Shown: positions 41,486-51,067 of the stretch, piece after piece | Layout: each line of letters opens with the position of its first letter | Numbering within the stretch: position 1 is the first letter of the stretch | Source of the DNA: Desulfobulbaceae bacterium | GTDB taxonomy: Bacteria; Desulfobacterota; Desulfobulbia; Desulfobulbales; Desulfocapsaceae | Direction: 5' to 3' | Length of the DNA stretch: 58,959 nt | Assembly (NCBI GenBank): GCA_026988015.1 | Contig: JALSMA010000026.1 | Location: 1 to 58,959 of the forward strand | Program-made: the position numbers and the translations under genes | The notes under the pieces: model-generated | Told to the model about the DNA's origin: nothing | What the model saw: only the letters and a program-made list of their open reading frames with translations | The model's database searches: none

Positions 41486-41500
41486 TTGAAGGAGAGTAAT

Positions 41501-42103
41501 ATGAATCTAGTACCAATGGTCGTGGAGCAGAGCCCGAGAGGTGAACGCTCTTTTGATATTTACTCGAGACTGCTGCGAGAAAGGATCATTTTTCTTGGAA
41601 CCTCGGTTGGAGATGATGTGACAAATTCCATAGTCGCTCAGCTTCTCTTTCTTGAGGCGGAAGATCCTGATAAAGATATCACTTTTTATATCAATTCTCC
41701 AGGAGGTTCTGTTACCGCAGGACTGGCAATCTACGATACCATGCAATATGTGAAGTGTGATATAGCAACGCTCTGTATGGGACAGGCGGCATCAATGGGA
41801 GCATTGCTGCTTGCTGCAGGAACCCCTGGGAAACGCTATGCCCTTCCAAATTCACGGATAATGATTCACCAGCCCATGGGTGGGTATCAAGGGCAGGCAA
41901 GTGAGATAGACATCCATGCAAAAGAAATTCTCCGGATGCGTGATGATCTTAATAAAATACTGGCTAAACATACCGGACATACTGTTAAAAAGCTTAAAAA
42001 TGACACAGACCGTGATAATTTTATGAGCCCCGTCGAAGCTAAAAAGTATGGGATAATAGACAAAGTTCTTGATAAACGAATGGATCCTTCCGAGGAAGAG
42101 TAA
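41501..42103 (+). CDS. clpP: ClpP protease subunit
   Basis: 200 aa from ATG 41501 with AAGGAGAG upstream; the longer TTG frame start at 41486 lies in the SD itself. Catalytic Ser in [11 protein letters not shown] (about 98), His in [10 protein letters not shown] (about 123) and the downstream Asp region are intact. It forms the tetradecameric proteolytic chamber with ClpX, encoded next. Confidence 0.96.
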   Translation: MNLVPMVVEQSPRGERSFDIYSRLLRERIIFLGTSVGDDVTNSIVAQLLFLEAEDPDKDITFYINSPGGSVTAGLAIYDTMQYVKCDIATLCMGQAASMGALLLAAGTPGKRYALPNSRIMIHQPMGGYQGQASEIDIHAKEILRMRDDLNKILAKHTGHTVKKLKNDTDRDNFMSPVEAKKYGIIDKVLDKRMDPSEEE

Positions 42104-42104
42104 T

Positions 42105-43379
42105 ATGGATGATATCGAAACGAAAGACCCTAGTTGCAACTGTTCTTTCTGTGGTAAGGAACAGGGCGAGGTTGCAAAACTCATTGCCGGTCCAGACGTT
42201 TTTATCTGTGATGAATGTATTGACCTCTGCAATGAGATTGTCAAAGATGAAGAGGCGGCTGAAGTATCAGATAGTGATGATTCTCAGAGAGCAGCCTTGA
42301 AACCCATGGAGATTAATGCCCATCTTGATGACTATGTTATTGGTCAGAATTATGCCAAGAAGGTGTTGTCTGTTGCGGTTCACAATCATTATAAGCGTAT
42401 AGAGGCTTCAACTTCGGATGACGTGGTTGAGTTGCAGAAATCCAATATAATTCTTATTGGACCGACAGGTAGTGGTAAAACCCTTGTTGCTCAGACGCTT
42501 GCCAGAATTCTTAATGTACCTTTTTGCATTGCAGATGCTACCACACTTACTGAGGCAGGCTATGTCGGTGATGACGTTGAAAATATACTGGTCAATCTTC
42601 TCCAGGCTGCAGATTACGATATAGAACGTGCTGAACGTGGTATTATTTATATTGATGAGATTGATAAAATTGCCAGGAAATCCGATAGCGCTTCACTCAC
42701 TCGTGACGTTTCAGGTGAAGGTGTGCAGCAGGCCCTGTTGAAAATAATTGAAGGTACCATTGCTTCCATTCCTCCTAAAGGAGGGCGTAAACATCCTCAG
42801 CAGGAACTGGTAAAGATTGATACTACCAATGTTCTCTTTGTCTGTGGCGGTGCATTCGTCGGCCTCGAATCCGTTGTAAAACGCAGGAAAGGGAGGAAGT
42901 CAATAGGGTTTGGTGCCAAGGTCGAAAGTGATGGGGATTTGAAGATCGGTGATATTCTGGAGGCGGTACAACCTGAAGATCTGTTGAAGTTTGGGCTTAT
43001 TCCTGAACTTGTGGGCAGACTTCCCGTTATTGCTACTATGAAAGAGCTCGAAGAAGACGATCTGATCCGTATTCTTAAAGAGCCTAAAAACGCGCTTACC
43101 AAACAGTATCAGCGACTGTTTGAGTTTGAGGATGTAAGGCTTCGATTTACCGAAGGTGCATTGTCGGCAATAGCTCAGAAGGCTTTGAAAAGGAAATCAG
43201 GTGCCCGTGGACTACGGTCGGTGATGGAAGAGGCTATGCTTGATGTAATGTATGAGCTGCCCTCAAAGGACAATGTTCAGGAGTGTGTGATAAGTGAACA
43301 GGTGATTAATGACGGTGACTATCCTGTTATACTTTACTCTAATCCTGCTGAAAAAAAACAACTTGAAAGTACAGGTTGA
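42105..43379 (+). CDS. clpX: ClpX ATPase
   Basis: 424 aa from ATG 42105, one base after the clpP stop; a longer frame from 42069 overlaps clpP. The N-terminal zinc finger (CSFCGK and CDECIDLC), Walker A GPTGSGKT (about 125), Walker [10 protein letters not shown] and the IGFGA-type loop for ClpP binding are present. It unfolds substrates and delivers them to ClpP. Confidence 0.96.
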   Translation: MDDIETKDPSCNCSFCGKEQGEVAKLIAGPDVFICDECIDLCNEIVKDEEAAEVSDSDDSQRAALKPMEINAHLDDYVIGQNYAKKVLSVAVHNHYKRIEASTSDDVVELQKSNIILIGPTGSGKTLVAQTLARILNVPFCIADATTLTEAGYVGDDVENILVNLLQAADYDIERAERGIIYIDEIDKIARKSDSASLTRDVSGEGVQQALLKIIEGTIASIPPKGGRKHPQQELVKIDTTNVLFVCGGAFVGLESVVKRRKGRKSIGFGAKVESDGDLKIGDILEAVQPEDLLKFGLIPELVGRLPVIATMKELEEDDLIRILKEPKNALTKQYQRLFEFEDVRLRFTEGALSAIAQKALKRKSGARGLRSVMEEAMLDVMYELPSKDNVQECVISEQVINDGDYPVILYSNPAEKKQLESTG

Positions 43380-43448
43380 TTTAATAATTGCAGTGTAAGG
43401 CCAGAATCTGCTGGCTAATTTGTTATACTATTGAGAGAAAAATCCCTT

Positions 43449-45845
43449 ATGGAAACAAGCTTATATCCGCTTATGTCATTGCGGGACATTGTTATTTTTC
43501 CGCATATGGTAGCTCCCCTGGTTGTTGGTCGCAGCAAGTCCATACAAGCCTTGGAAGATGCCATGGAGAAACGTACCGAGATCCTTCTTGTTACTCAGCA
43601 GGATTCCAAAGTTGATGACCCCGTTGAGGATGAGATCTATAAGATTGGAACTCTGGCAGTGGTAATGCAACTGCTCCGTCTTCCGGACGGCACTATCAAG
43701 GCTCTGGTTGAAGGGAAGAAAAGGGCAGAGATCGTCTCGTTTATCCCCCATGATAAGTTTATGCAGGTGGAAGTTGCAGTTCGTGAAGATGTTGAAGGGG
43801 ATGAACGTGAAACAGAGGTCTTTGTGCGCAGGCTTCGCAAAAAATTTGAAGAATTTGCCGAATTAAACCGTAAGATCCCCCGGGAAGTTCTTAAATCAGT
43901 TAAGAAGATTGAAACGAGCGGTAAGCTGGTCGACGTGATTAGCTCGCATCTGCCCTTGCAGTCAGGAGAGAAACAGCACATTCTTGAAATTGACTCAGTC
44001 ACAGCCCGAATAGAAAAAGTGCTTGAGTGCATCCATCGTGAGATTGAATTGGCTGAGCTTGAAAAAGATATTAATGCCAGGGTGAAAAAACGAATGGGCA
44101 GGACTCAGCGGAATTATTTTCTTGGTGAGAAAGTCAAGGTTATCCAGAATGAGATTGGCCAGAATGAAGAAGGGGTCGATGAGATTGGAGAGCTTGAGCA
44201 GTCACTTGAAAAGAAAAACCTTCCCAAAATAGTAAGGGAAAAGGCTGTAAAAGAGTTAAAGAAGCTTCGTAGTATGCCGGCAATGTCTGCTGAGACAACA
44301 GTGGTAAGAAATTACATTGATTGTATTCTTACTCTGCCCTGGAATAAAAAATCAAGGGCACGGCTGGACATTGAAAAGGCTGAAAGAATCCTAGATGAAG
44401 ATCATTATGGTCTTGAAAAACCTAAAGAACGCATACTTGAATATCTGGCTGTTCAGGCTCAGGTAAAGAAGTTGCAGGGCCCGATTATTTGTCTGGTGGG
44501 GCCTCCTGGAGTTGGTAAAACAAGTATTTGCAGATCCATTGCAAGGGCCATGGGAAGGAAGTTTACCCGCCTGTCTTTAGGAGGGGTGCGTGATGAGGCA
44601 GAGATCCGTGGACACCGGAGAACCTATGTCGGGGCAATGCCCGGTAAGATTATCCAGGCAATGCAGAAGGCAGGAGTTGCCAACCCAGTGTTCTGTCTTG
44701 ATGAAGTGGATAAAATGAGTACCGACTTCCGTGGAGATCCCTCTTCTGCCCTTCTTGAAGTACTTGATCCTGAACAGAATAATGCCTTTAATGATCACTA
44801 CCTTGATCTTGATTACGATCTGTCAGAGATTTTCTTTATTACCACTGCCAATAACCTTGAGGGGATCCCATTGCCTTTGCAGGACAGAATGGAAATCATC
44901 AGGCTTAATGGGTACACTGAAGAGGATAAGCAGAAGATCGCAGAGGGTTACCTTATTCCCAAACAGTTGAAATTAAATGGTTTTAAGGAGGATGATATTG
45001 CTCTTACCAGCGGCGGGACTTTGGAGATTATCCGCCGGTACACTAGAGAAGCTGGTGTTCGTAACTTTGAGAGAACCATTGCATCCGTTTTTCGTAAGAT
45101 AGCTCGGGATCGTCTTAAAAAGAAATCAAAGACTGCAAAATATAAAGTTACCGCAAAGGGAGTGAATAAGTATCTTGGAACTCCTAAATTCCGTTTTGGG
45201 CTTGCAGAGGAACGCAATGAGGTTGGTCTTGTAACTGGACTTGCCTGGACCTCTGTTGGAGGTGAACTGTTGCAGATAGAGGCAACGTTGATGCCTGGAA
45301 CCGGAAAGATGACTGTTACCGGAAAATTGGGTGATGTAATGCAGGAGTCAGCACAGGCAGCCCTTAGTTATGTCAGGTCGCGTGCCATGCGATTAGGGCT
45401 TGAACCTGATTTTTATCAGAAACTTGATATTCATGTTCATGTCCCTGAAGGAGCGGTTTCCAAAGATGGTCCTTCAGCAGGGGTTACCATGGCGACAGCA
45501 TTGGTGTCAGCTATCTTAAAACTACCTGTGAACCATGAAGTCGCGATGACGGGTGAAATAACCTTGCGTGGCCGAGTGCTTCCCATCGGTGGACTTACCG
45601 AGAAACTTCTTGCTGCCAAGCGTGGTAATATTAAAACGGTTCTGATTCCAAAAGAAAATGAAAGAAATCTTGCCGACGTTCCTGCAAACATTCGCAAGAG
45701 TCTGGAAATACATTGTCTTGATAATGTAGACCAAGTGTTGGAAAAATCGCTTGTATTGAAGGAAGGGGAGGTGTTGTTCAAAGATGTTCCTCTTTCTTCT
45801 GTCTACGGCGATTTTACAGTGTCTTCACATAATAGTCCTCATTGA
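43449..45845 (+). CDS. lon: Lon protease
   Basis: 798 aa from ATG 43449 ([18 protein letters not shown]); an alternative TTG is 18 bases earlier. It has a LAN substrate-binding domain, Walker A GPPGVGKT, Walker [12 protein letters not shown] and a protease domain with Ser in [13 protein letters not shown] and Lys in [15 protein letters not shown]. It degrades misfolded and regulatory proteins in the cytosol. It ends the proteostasis block, 57 bases before tRNA-Val. Confidence 0.96.
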   Translation: METSLYPLMSLRDIVIFPHMVAPLVVGRSKSIQALEDAMEKRTEILLVTQQDSKVDDPVEDEIYKIGTLAVVMQLLRLPDGTIKALVEGKKRAEIVSFIPHDKFMQVEVAVREDVEGDERETEVFVRRLRKKFEEFAELNRKIPREVLKSVKKIETSGKLVDVISSHLPLQSGEKQHILEIDSVTARIEKVLECIHREIELAELEKDINARVKKRMGRTQRNYFLGEKVKVIQNEIGQNEEGVDEIGELEQSLEKKNLPKIVREKAVKELKKLRSMPAMSAETTVVRNYIDCILTLPWNKKSRARLDIEKAERILDEDHYGLEKPKERILEYLAVQAQVKKLQGPIICLVGPPGVGKTSICRSIARAMGRKFTRLSLGGVRDEAEIRGHRRTYVGAMPGKIIQAMQKAGVANPVFCLDEVDKMSTDFRGDPSSALLEVLDPEQNNAFNDHYLDLDYDLSEIFFITTANNLEGIPLPLQDRMEIIRLNGYTEEDKQKIAEGYLIPKQLKLNGFKEDDIALTSGGTLEIIRRYTREAGVRNFERTIASVFRKIARDRLKKKSKTAKYKVTAKGVNKYLGTPKFRFGLAEERNEVGLVTGLAWTSVGGELLQIEATLMPGTGKMTVTGKLGDVMQESAQAALSYVRSRAMRLGLEPDFYQKLDIHVHVPEGAVSKDGPSAGVTMATALVSAILKLPVNHEVAMTGEITLRGRVLPIGGLTEKLLAAKRGNIKTVLIPKENERNLADVPANIRKSLEIHCLDNVDQVLEKSLVLKEGEVLFKDVPLSSVYGDFTVSSHNSPH

Positions 45846-45902
45846 TCTTTTTTGCTTGACGCTTTATGGGGATCTTGGTAAAAAGGTGTCCACGATTGAG
45901 GG

Positions 45903-45978
45903 GGGCGGTTAGCTCAGCTGGGAGAGCATCGGCCTTACAAGCCGAGGGTCACAGGTTCGATCCCTGTACCGCCCACCA
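45903..45978 (+). tRNA. tRNA-Val (UAC)
   Basis: A 76-nt cloverleaf with perfect acceptor GGGCGGU/ACCGCCC, anticodon UAC in CUUACAA and encoded CCA. Confidence 0.95.
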
Positions 45979-46003
45979 TTCAATTTTTTATTTTATCTAA
46001 CTT

Positions 46004-46080
46004 GGAGCGGTAGTTCAGCTGGTTAGAATACCGGCCTGTCACGCCGGGGGTCGCGGGTTCGAGTCCCGTCCGCTCCGCCA
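46004..46080 (+). tRNA. tRNA-Asp (GUC)
   Basis: A 77-nt cloverleaf with acceptor GGAGCGG/CCGCUCC, anticodon GUC in CUGUCAC and encoded CCA; probably one transcript with tRNA-Val 25 bases upstream. Confidence 0.95.
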
Positions 46081-46090
46081 GATATATTAA

Positions 46091-46131
46091 GAGAGGTTTC
46101 AGGCAATCAGGCTGAGACCTCTTTTTTTTTG
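46091..46131 (+). terminator. Terminator of the tRNA-Val/Asp unit
   Basis: Arms agaggtttcaggc and ctgagacctct with a short loop are followed by a run of eight or more T. It also faces the stop of the convergent peptidase gene at 46149. Confidence 0.85.
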
Positions 46132-46148
46132 TTTTTTTCGACAGGAAA

Positions 46149-46994
46149 TTATTGGTTCGGGGCAAATGTGTTACACCCTTCAAGGGTCCCTTTGCTAAGG
46201 CCATTAACGAACCAGCGGGCACGCTTGGCAGAGGAACTGTGGTTGAAGGCGTCCTGGGCTGTGTAGCCCTCGTCAGTCTGTTCCAGCAGAAGGCGACTGA
46301 CGGCATCAAGAGCATCATTAATGGTATCTGTTTCGACAACACTGTTGTCCATGCCGGTGTGTTTGGCCCAGATGCCTGCATAACAATCTGCCTGCAGTTC
46401 AAGTTTTACCGAAACCCTGGATGATTCACCGGGTGACATTTGTTGTTGGGCCAGGTGTGCTTTGCTGGTTATGCCGATAAGATTTTGTACATGATGTCCG
46501 ACCATATGGGCAATAACGTAAGCCTGGGAAAAATTGCCGGGTGCATCGAGCTGATTTCTCAAATCCTGATAAAAGGATAAGTCGATAAAAACCTGCCGTA
46601 AAGACGGGCAATAAAATGAACCTGTGAACGTTTTGGAGACACCACATACTGAGTCTATCTGCTTACTAAACTTAATGACTTCTGGCTTCAGGTACCGCCC
46701 ACCTTTTTCCGTGAAGATTTTATTCCAGACGTCCTCAGTGTCCGAGAGAACACTGTCTATAAAAATTGAGAGTTCCGTCTCCTCAAGGCTGAATTTCCTT
46801 GAAGGAGTTTTCTGGTCCAAATTTGATTCTTGCTCCGGAGAATTACCGGAAAACCACTCGGCTGTGATTCCAAAATAAATGAAGACGGCTATAAGCAGTA
46901 AAATCGCAATGCTCAGGAGCTTTACTCTTCGTGACTCTGAAAACGTTTGTATCTTTGTTACATAAACATTGAGAAGTTCAGGGTTCCAGCGCAT
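46149..46994 (-). CDS. Zinc metallopeptidase homologue lacking catalytic Glu
   Basis: 281 aa with an N-terminal TM (about 23-45). The family core (YpfJ/neutral zinc metallopeptidase type) is clear: VFIDLSFYQDL, AYVIAHMVGHHVQNLIG (about 163-179), LELQADCYAGIWA (about 203) and DAFNHSSSAKRARWF. The zinc-binding HExxH reads HMVGH, with Met (ATG codon) for the catalytic Glu, so it is probably not an active peptidase. The rest of the fold is conserved and not decaying. It faces a flagellar cluster but need not belong to it. Confidence 0.8.
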   Translation of the reverse strand: MRWNPELLNVYVTKIQTFSESRRVKLLSIAILLLIAVFIYFGITAEWFSGNSPEQESNLDQKTPSRKFSLEETELSIFIDSVLSDTEDVWNKIFTEKGGRYLKPEVIKFSKQIDSVCGVSKTFTGSFYCPSLRQVFIDLSFYQDLRNQLDAPGNFSQAYVIAHMVGHHVQNLIGITSKAHLAQQQMSPGESSRVSVKLELQADCYAGIWAKHTGMDNSVVETDTINDALDAVSRLLLEQTDEGYTAQDAFNHSSSAKRARWFVNGLSKGTLEGCNTFAPNQ

Positions 46995-47005
46995 AGTATT
47001 TCACG

Positions 47006-47287
47006 TTACCCTAGTTTGTTTTTGAATTTCTCGTTTACCTGGTAGACAAACGAGAGAACTTCGGCAACGGTCTGGTATAGCTCGGTTGGGATTTCATCAC
47101 CAAGGTCTATTTTGGATAGTATTTCTACTAGATTGGCGTCCTCCTGGATATGTACCCCAGCTTCTTTGGCTGTCTCTATGATTTTTCTGGCGACCTCACC
47201 TTTCCCCTTGGCAACCACCTTTGGCGAGGTTGATGTTTGAGAGTCATAAAGAATGGCAACGGCCTTTTCAAGTTCATTCTTTTTCAT
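47006..47287 (-). CDS. FlhB C-terminal-like protein (FlhX)
   Basis: 93 aa resembling the cytoplasmic C-terminus of FlhB/EscU without the membrane domain: AVAILYDSQTSTSPKVVAKGKGEVARKIIETAKEAGVHI and DLGDEIPTELYQTVAEVLSFVY. The NPTH autocleavage motif is replaced by the TSTSP region. Such stand-alone copies support flagellar export. It lies 6 bases after the FliK-like gene, whose product would interact with FlhB. Confidence 0.82.
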   Translation of the reverse strand: MKKNELEKAVAILYDSQTSTSPKVVAKGKGEVARKIIETAKEAGVHIQEDANLVEILSKIDLGDEIPTELYQTVAEVLSFVYQVNEKFKNKLG

Positions 47288-47292
47288 GTAAT

Positions 47293-48339
47293 TCAGATAG
47301 TTGTGTCGAGTATGGACTCTCCATGGGGAACCAGTTGCTGGATAAGGTCATTTGTGGGGTTCTTTGCAGTCTCTGTGACTGTTACTCCCAAGACGTCAGC
47401 GGTAGTAATTATTTCATTTAAATCCTGCTTATGGTCAGCTATGAATTCTTTTTTCTCTATGGAGTCACACCCAAAACGAATATAGAGACCCTCTTCTGTA
47501 TGAAGAAAAATAATTTCCATGTCACCAAGCGGTTCCAGGCTCAGATGGAGAGAAAAACGTAATGGTTTGTTGAGTTCCGGCGAAGTACTTTCACTATTGT
47601 CTCTTTCCACCAGAAGGTAACCATTTTCAAGGAAGGGGAGTGGTAGTGGAAATATAAGCAGGTTTTCGGAGGTCAGCCGCAGCTGTGCCAGCTGATATAG
47701 CTCAAGGGTTCCAAGAAGTCTGTTTGCGCTGTCCGCAAGCTCAATGCCCTGTTTCATCGTACTTGCTATTTCCAGCAAGGCAGCCTTCAGTGAGAGTACA
47801 GCTTGATTTTGTTTGCCGTCTGCAAGCAATGCTTCCAGAGAAAGACCCTGGCGGTTAATGAGTTGTTTTAAAATGTTTCCGAAATCCAGACTGCCAGTCG
47901 GAGTTTGTTGTAGGTTATAAAAGTCACGCAGGCCCTCCTGTGATGAAGGGCTGAGCTGTTTTAGTAATGATGAATCTTCGGGTTTGAGGAGCGCCTGGAA
48001 TAGACCGGTAATATCAAGGTTTTTGCCAAGAAGAGTAAGTGTCTTTCCAAAAAACATCTCCGGTGATTTGGAAATTATTTTCAGCTCAAGAAGGGGAGCT
48101 GTGGATAAAACTTCAAGGTTTAGCTTGGTTCCCGTACTCAGTGTGACTTCATCGCTTTGGGCAAGTATTTTGTTATTCAGGATGTCAAGATAATAACGAT
48201 TGTCACCGACAGGCTCGAGTACAGTGGCAGTAAATGTCTGGCCGGGCCGACTCTGTTGCTGAAATTGTTGCCGGCCTTCGGCGTCTCCGGTTGCAGAACT
48301 GACAGGCTTGACGGCTGTTAGTGCATTAATGGTATTCAT
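47293..48339 (-). CDS. FliK-like flagellar hook-length protein
   Basis: 348 aa, Gln-rich start (GRQQFQQQSRPGQTFTATVLEPVGDNRYYL), then Leu/Ser/Gln-rich sequence and a C-terminal segment with PLGDMEIIFLHTEEGLYIRFG similar to FliK C-terminal domains. The assignment rests on this weak pattern and on the following FlhB-like gene. It would govern hook length and the export-specificity switch. There is no signal peptide. Confidence 0.6.
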   Translation of the reverse strand: MNTINALTAVKPVSSATGDAEGRQQFQQQSRPGQTFTATVLEPVGDNRYYLDILNNKILAQSDEVTLSTGTKLNLEVLSTAPLLELKIISKSPEMFFGKTLTLLGKNLDITGLFQALLKPEDSSLLKQLSPSSQEGLRDFYNLQQTPTGSLDFGNILKQLINRQGLSLEALLADGKQNQAVLSLKAALLEIASTMKQGIELADSANRLLGTLELYQLAQLRLTSENLLIFPLPLPFLENGYLLVERDNSESTSPELNKPLRFSLHLSLEPLGDMEIIFLHTEEGLYIRFGCDSIEKKEFIADHKQDLNEIITTADVLGVTVTETAKNPTNDLIQQLVPHGESILDTTI

Positions 48340-48402
48340 AGTACTTTTTCGGTAAAGGTGAACACGATCTTAATGCACAACGTAATATTGGGTGGAGAAT
48401 AG

Positions 48403-49077
48403 TTATCCGGCAGTCTGCACTTTTTGGCGTAGCTGGTTACGTTGTTCCTGTAAACAAAAGGAGATTATGGTGTCTTTGTCTTTGGCTGAGATATAATCAA
48501 AATGAAAAGAAACCTGAAACTGGCCTTTGCGAATGCGCTTACTTCGTACAACGTGTCCTGTGCAGCCAATTTTTTCATGGTCACTGTTTAATGTCAGGGT
48601 GAGAGCGATTTTATGTCGGGTCAAAGGTTCTTCCGGAAAAATCGCCAAGGCTCCGCTACCAGAGAGGTCTAGAGTTCTACCTTTAATTGTCCATGGTTGT
48701 ATCGTAGAGTCTGGAGATTCTGGGGAAAATCTGGCAATGATTTCAGTTTTAGCATTAACCCTGAAAAATTCTCTCAGACTTTCAGGATTAACTTTATTTT
48801 TGGCTGTCAGTTCAAGGGTGCGGTCGCCATTTATTTCTATGATTTTTGCTGTCAGAGTCAGTGCTGTATCTCCAGCCTTGATCGAGACAGGACAATGCTT
48901 GTTGAGATCAATATTTCCCGGAAGTTTCCTAGGCGGAAAAACCAGGAAAAAATTTGGCGAGTGAGATTCTTTGTAGACACAATTCATCCGAATGGTCTGG
49001 CCATCAACGGTGGAAATGTCGATTTTAGCGGCCTCACTGTCGACCAGTTTCTTAATTGTTTCTGATATTGAAGCAGT
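48403..49077 (-). CDS. PilZ-domain protein 1
   Basis: About 225 aa; a TTG at 49080 with AAGGAA upstream is the likely start. YcgR-like layout: an N-terminal flagellar-brake-type beta domain, then PilZ with REFFRVNAK (about 105) and DLSGSGALAIF (about 138), the two parts that bind cyclic di-GMP. It should couple c-di-GMP to motility or another output. A paralogue lies 13 bases upstream in the same operon. Confidence 0.8.
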   Translation of the reverse strand, partial: TASISETIKKLVDSEAAKIDISTVDGQTIRMNCVYKESHSPNFFLVFPPRKLPGNIDLNKHCPVSIKAGDTALTLTAKIIEINGDRTLELTAKNKVNPESLREFFRVNAKTEIIARFSPESPDSTIQPWTIKGRTLDLSGSGALAIFPEEPLTRHKIALTLTLNSDHEKIGCTGHVVRSKRIRKGQFQVSFHFDYISAKDKDTIISFCLQEQRNQLRQKVQTAG

Positions 49078-49092
49078 CAATGAAAATTCCTT

Positions 49093-49782
49093 TTAACGTC
49101 CTTTTACTTTTACTTTCAAACGAAGAAGGCGCCTTTGGGCAATCAGGCAGCATCCAATGATTGCATCTTGGTCTTCATCTTCTATTTCATCAAAATGATA
49201 AGCCGCATCCCAAAGTTTCTCGGTAAGCTGGGAAATACGAACAGGAGAGGCCAGTGTTTTAACAATGGTGGTTTCAGTTGTTGGTAGAGCTATTTCGAGC
49301 CGAACCTGAGTATCTTCAGGAGGAGATTCGGTAAAACTGGCACGAAGCCCGGAGCCACTCAAGTCAACGGTGGTGCCGGATATGGTCCACTTATCTTTTT
49401 CACTGCCGAACTCTTCAGGCACCACTGATCGCAGGAGAATGGGAACAGTGCAGTCAACCCTGAAATATTCACGCATTTGATCGTGACTGATGATTTTTAA
49501 GGCCTGTATTTCAAGTTCCTGTTCATCAATTATCTGTTTAATCGTACCTTCTATGGATACACTTTGCCCCCCAACATCCAAGTTGATAAGACAGGTAGTA
49601 TCCTGATCAATCTTTTCACATGGGAGGCTACCTTTTTTAAATAGAAGCTTAAAATGATCCTCTTGTTGCTTTTTTAAAACGCAAAGGATTAGAACCCTGT
49701 CATCCGAATCTGTAACCGGCAAAAAAAGACGAACTGGTTTTGTATCAGATATATCAGTGAGAAAAGAGTTGGTGTCTGTCAC
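49093..49782 (-). CDS. PilZ-domain protein 2
   Basis: 229 aa starting with GTG 49782, with AAAGGA upstream. Same layout as the next gene: N-terminal beta domain, then MREYFRVDC (about 107) and VDLSGSGLRASF (about 138) for c-di-GMP. The tandem paralogues differ in most residues, so the duplication is not recent. Acts in the cytosol near the flagellar motor by inference. Confidence 0.8.
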   Translation of the reverse strand: MTDTNSFLTDISDTKPVRLFLPVTDSDDRVLILCVLKKQQEDHFKLLFKKGSLPCEKIDQDTTCLINLDVGGQSVSIEGTIKQIIDEQELEIQALKIISHDQMREYFRVDCTVPILLRSVVPEEFGSEKDKWTISGTTVDLSGSGLRASFTESPPEDTQVRLEIALPTTETTIVKTLASPVRISQLTEKLWDAAYHFDEIEDEDQDAIIGCCLIAQRRLLRLKVKVKGR

Positions 49783-50252
49783 GGGATATCCTTTTTTGGT
49801 AAAGAGAACACTGTGAAATAATAATCAAATCTACTTGTCATGGCCTCGTAAAATCTGTCGACTCCTTCATTACGCGCCCTTGGGGTGCAAATCTCTTATC
49901 TTTGTCACGTACAGCGGTACGTCGGGAAGGTAAAAAAACGGTGCCAGGATATGAAGTTTTTCGGATTCTAAGTTCACCTGTAAGTCCATTATGTTTGAAG
50001 TCTTTTTACGAGTTTATTATCTGTAGTTTACTAGAATATCATTTATACATATATCAATCAAGAAGGTATCTGAATAAAAGGAGAACCAAATCTTGTGATC
50101 ACACCTGAGAAAGTTGTGCAGAATGTGGTTGTGATGATGGGAATACATAAGAATATACCAATAGTGGCATCGTCATGTATATTTTTAACTTTTATTCGAG
50201 GGTGTCAACAACAGACCAATACGCAGGGTTCGTTGTGGAAGGAGGGTAATTA
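49783..50252. other. Intergenic region with MITE copy C
   Basis: About 470 bases upstream of the PilZ operon and downstream of the FliT-like gene. It contains MITE copy C (49838-50018), and the PilZ promoter must lie near 49790-49840, but is not resolved. Confidence 0.4.
49838..50018 (+). repeat. MITE-like repeat, copy C
   Basis: Starts catggcctcgtaaaa and ends tttttacgagtttatt, the family's inverted ends. The interior matches copy A better than B or D, so two subtypes exist. Confidence 0.6.
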
Positions 50253-50318
50253 GTGCGATTCGGCTTATACACTGCTGGTGTTACGATAGCCAGCAAGGCC
50301 GTTTTGGCCTTTTTTTAA
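50253..50318 (+). CDS. Possible 21-aa peptide ORF with terminator
   Basis: A strong SD (AAGGAGGG) precedes GTG 50253; the frame (MRFGLYTAGVTIASKAVLAF plus one more Phe) ends in the T-run of a hairpin (aaggcc/ggcctt). The last 54 bases are antisense to the fliT-like 3' end. It may be chance. Confidence 0.25.
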   Translation: MRFGLYTAGVTIASKAVLAFF

Positions 50319-50651
50319 TTTTTGGATATCCTCATTGAGGAGTGTTTTTATCGTTTTGGCCTTTGAAGTGACTTTGTCATATGCATGTATGGCTTTGTCA
50401 AGTGTTCGTTGATATTCGCCTACAAAGGATTCGTTAAGTATTTCAGATCCCGTATCGCTCATGATTTCAATTATAAAAGCATCATTAGCCATCTGCTTTT
50501 TTCGTTGTCCCTGTAACTGCTTGCATTTCTCAAGTATTTCTTCGGGAGACAAATCTGAAATCCTGTCGCTGAGATCTGTCGCATTTCGTATAAGCTTTTG
50601 ATAGTATAATATGCTTTCGTGAAAGAGATCTTCCGGGGTTTTCATAGTCAT
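50265..50651 (-). CDS. FliT/FlgN-like export chaperone
   Basis: 128 aa, nearly all helical, acidic in the middle and basic at the end. No strong family motif, but it overlaps the fliS stop by 4 bases (ATGA) and follows fliD-fliS, the usual place of fliT. It would bind FliD or a rod/hook protein in the cytosol. Confidence 0.65.
   Translation of the reverse strand: MTMKTPEDLFHESILYYQKLIRNATDLSDRISDLSPEEILEKCKQLQGQRKKQMANDAFIIEIMSDTGSEILNESFVGEYQRTLDKAIHAYDKVTSKAKTIKTLLNEDIQKLKKGQNGLAGYRNTSSV
50290..50318 (+). terminator. Plus-strand terminator-like hairpin in fliT 3' end
   Basis: GCAAGGCC and GGCCTTTTTTT: a 6-bp GC-rich stem, GTTTT-type loop and seven T. It has no known plus-strand gene upstream except the possible 21-aa ORF. 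Confidence 0.4.
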
Positions 50652-51064
50652 ACGGCTGCCATTTTTGGAGTTGTCTCTCCGGAGTTCTGTTTCTGCCCAT
50701 TTTGGATTTCAATTGCTTCTGCCCACGTTGCACGAAGTTCACACAGCATACTGCATGTGTTCTCTATTGGCTGGGAGTCGTTGTGTATGTTGGCTTGGGT
50801 CAATTCCTTTAACATATAGGCATAGAGTGCATCTAGGTTTTTAGAAATCTCCCCGCCAATCTCATGGTTGAGGGAACTTGAGAATTCTGAAATGATTGCC
50901 ATGGTTTTTCCGATATATTTACCCTTATTTGCCATATCATCATTTTCAATGGCAAGCTTGGCCTGCTTACTGAATCGAATGGCCCCATCATACAACATAA
51001 TGAGTATCTGTTCAGGAGTGGCAGTTGAAATCTGATTATCCAGGTATTGATTATAGCCGTTCAT
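50648..51064 (-). CDS. fliS: FliS flagellin chaperone
   Basis: 138 aa. The start QYLDNQISTATPEQILIMLYDGAIRF (about 6-31) and KGKYIGKTMAIISEFSSSLN are FliS signatures. It binds the flagellin C-terminus and prevents polymerisation before export. It lies 3 bases after fliD and overlaps the fliT-like gene. Confidence 0.92.
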   Translation of the reverse strand: MNGYNQYLDNQISTATPEQILIMLYDGAIRFSKQAKLAIENDDMANKGKYIGKTMAIISEFSSSLNHEIGGEISKNLDALYAYMLKELTQANIHNDSQPIENTCSMLCELRATWAEAIEIQNGQKQNSGETTPKMAAV

Positions 51065-51067
51065 GTG

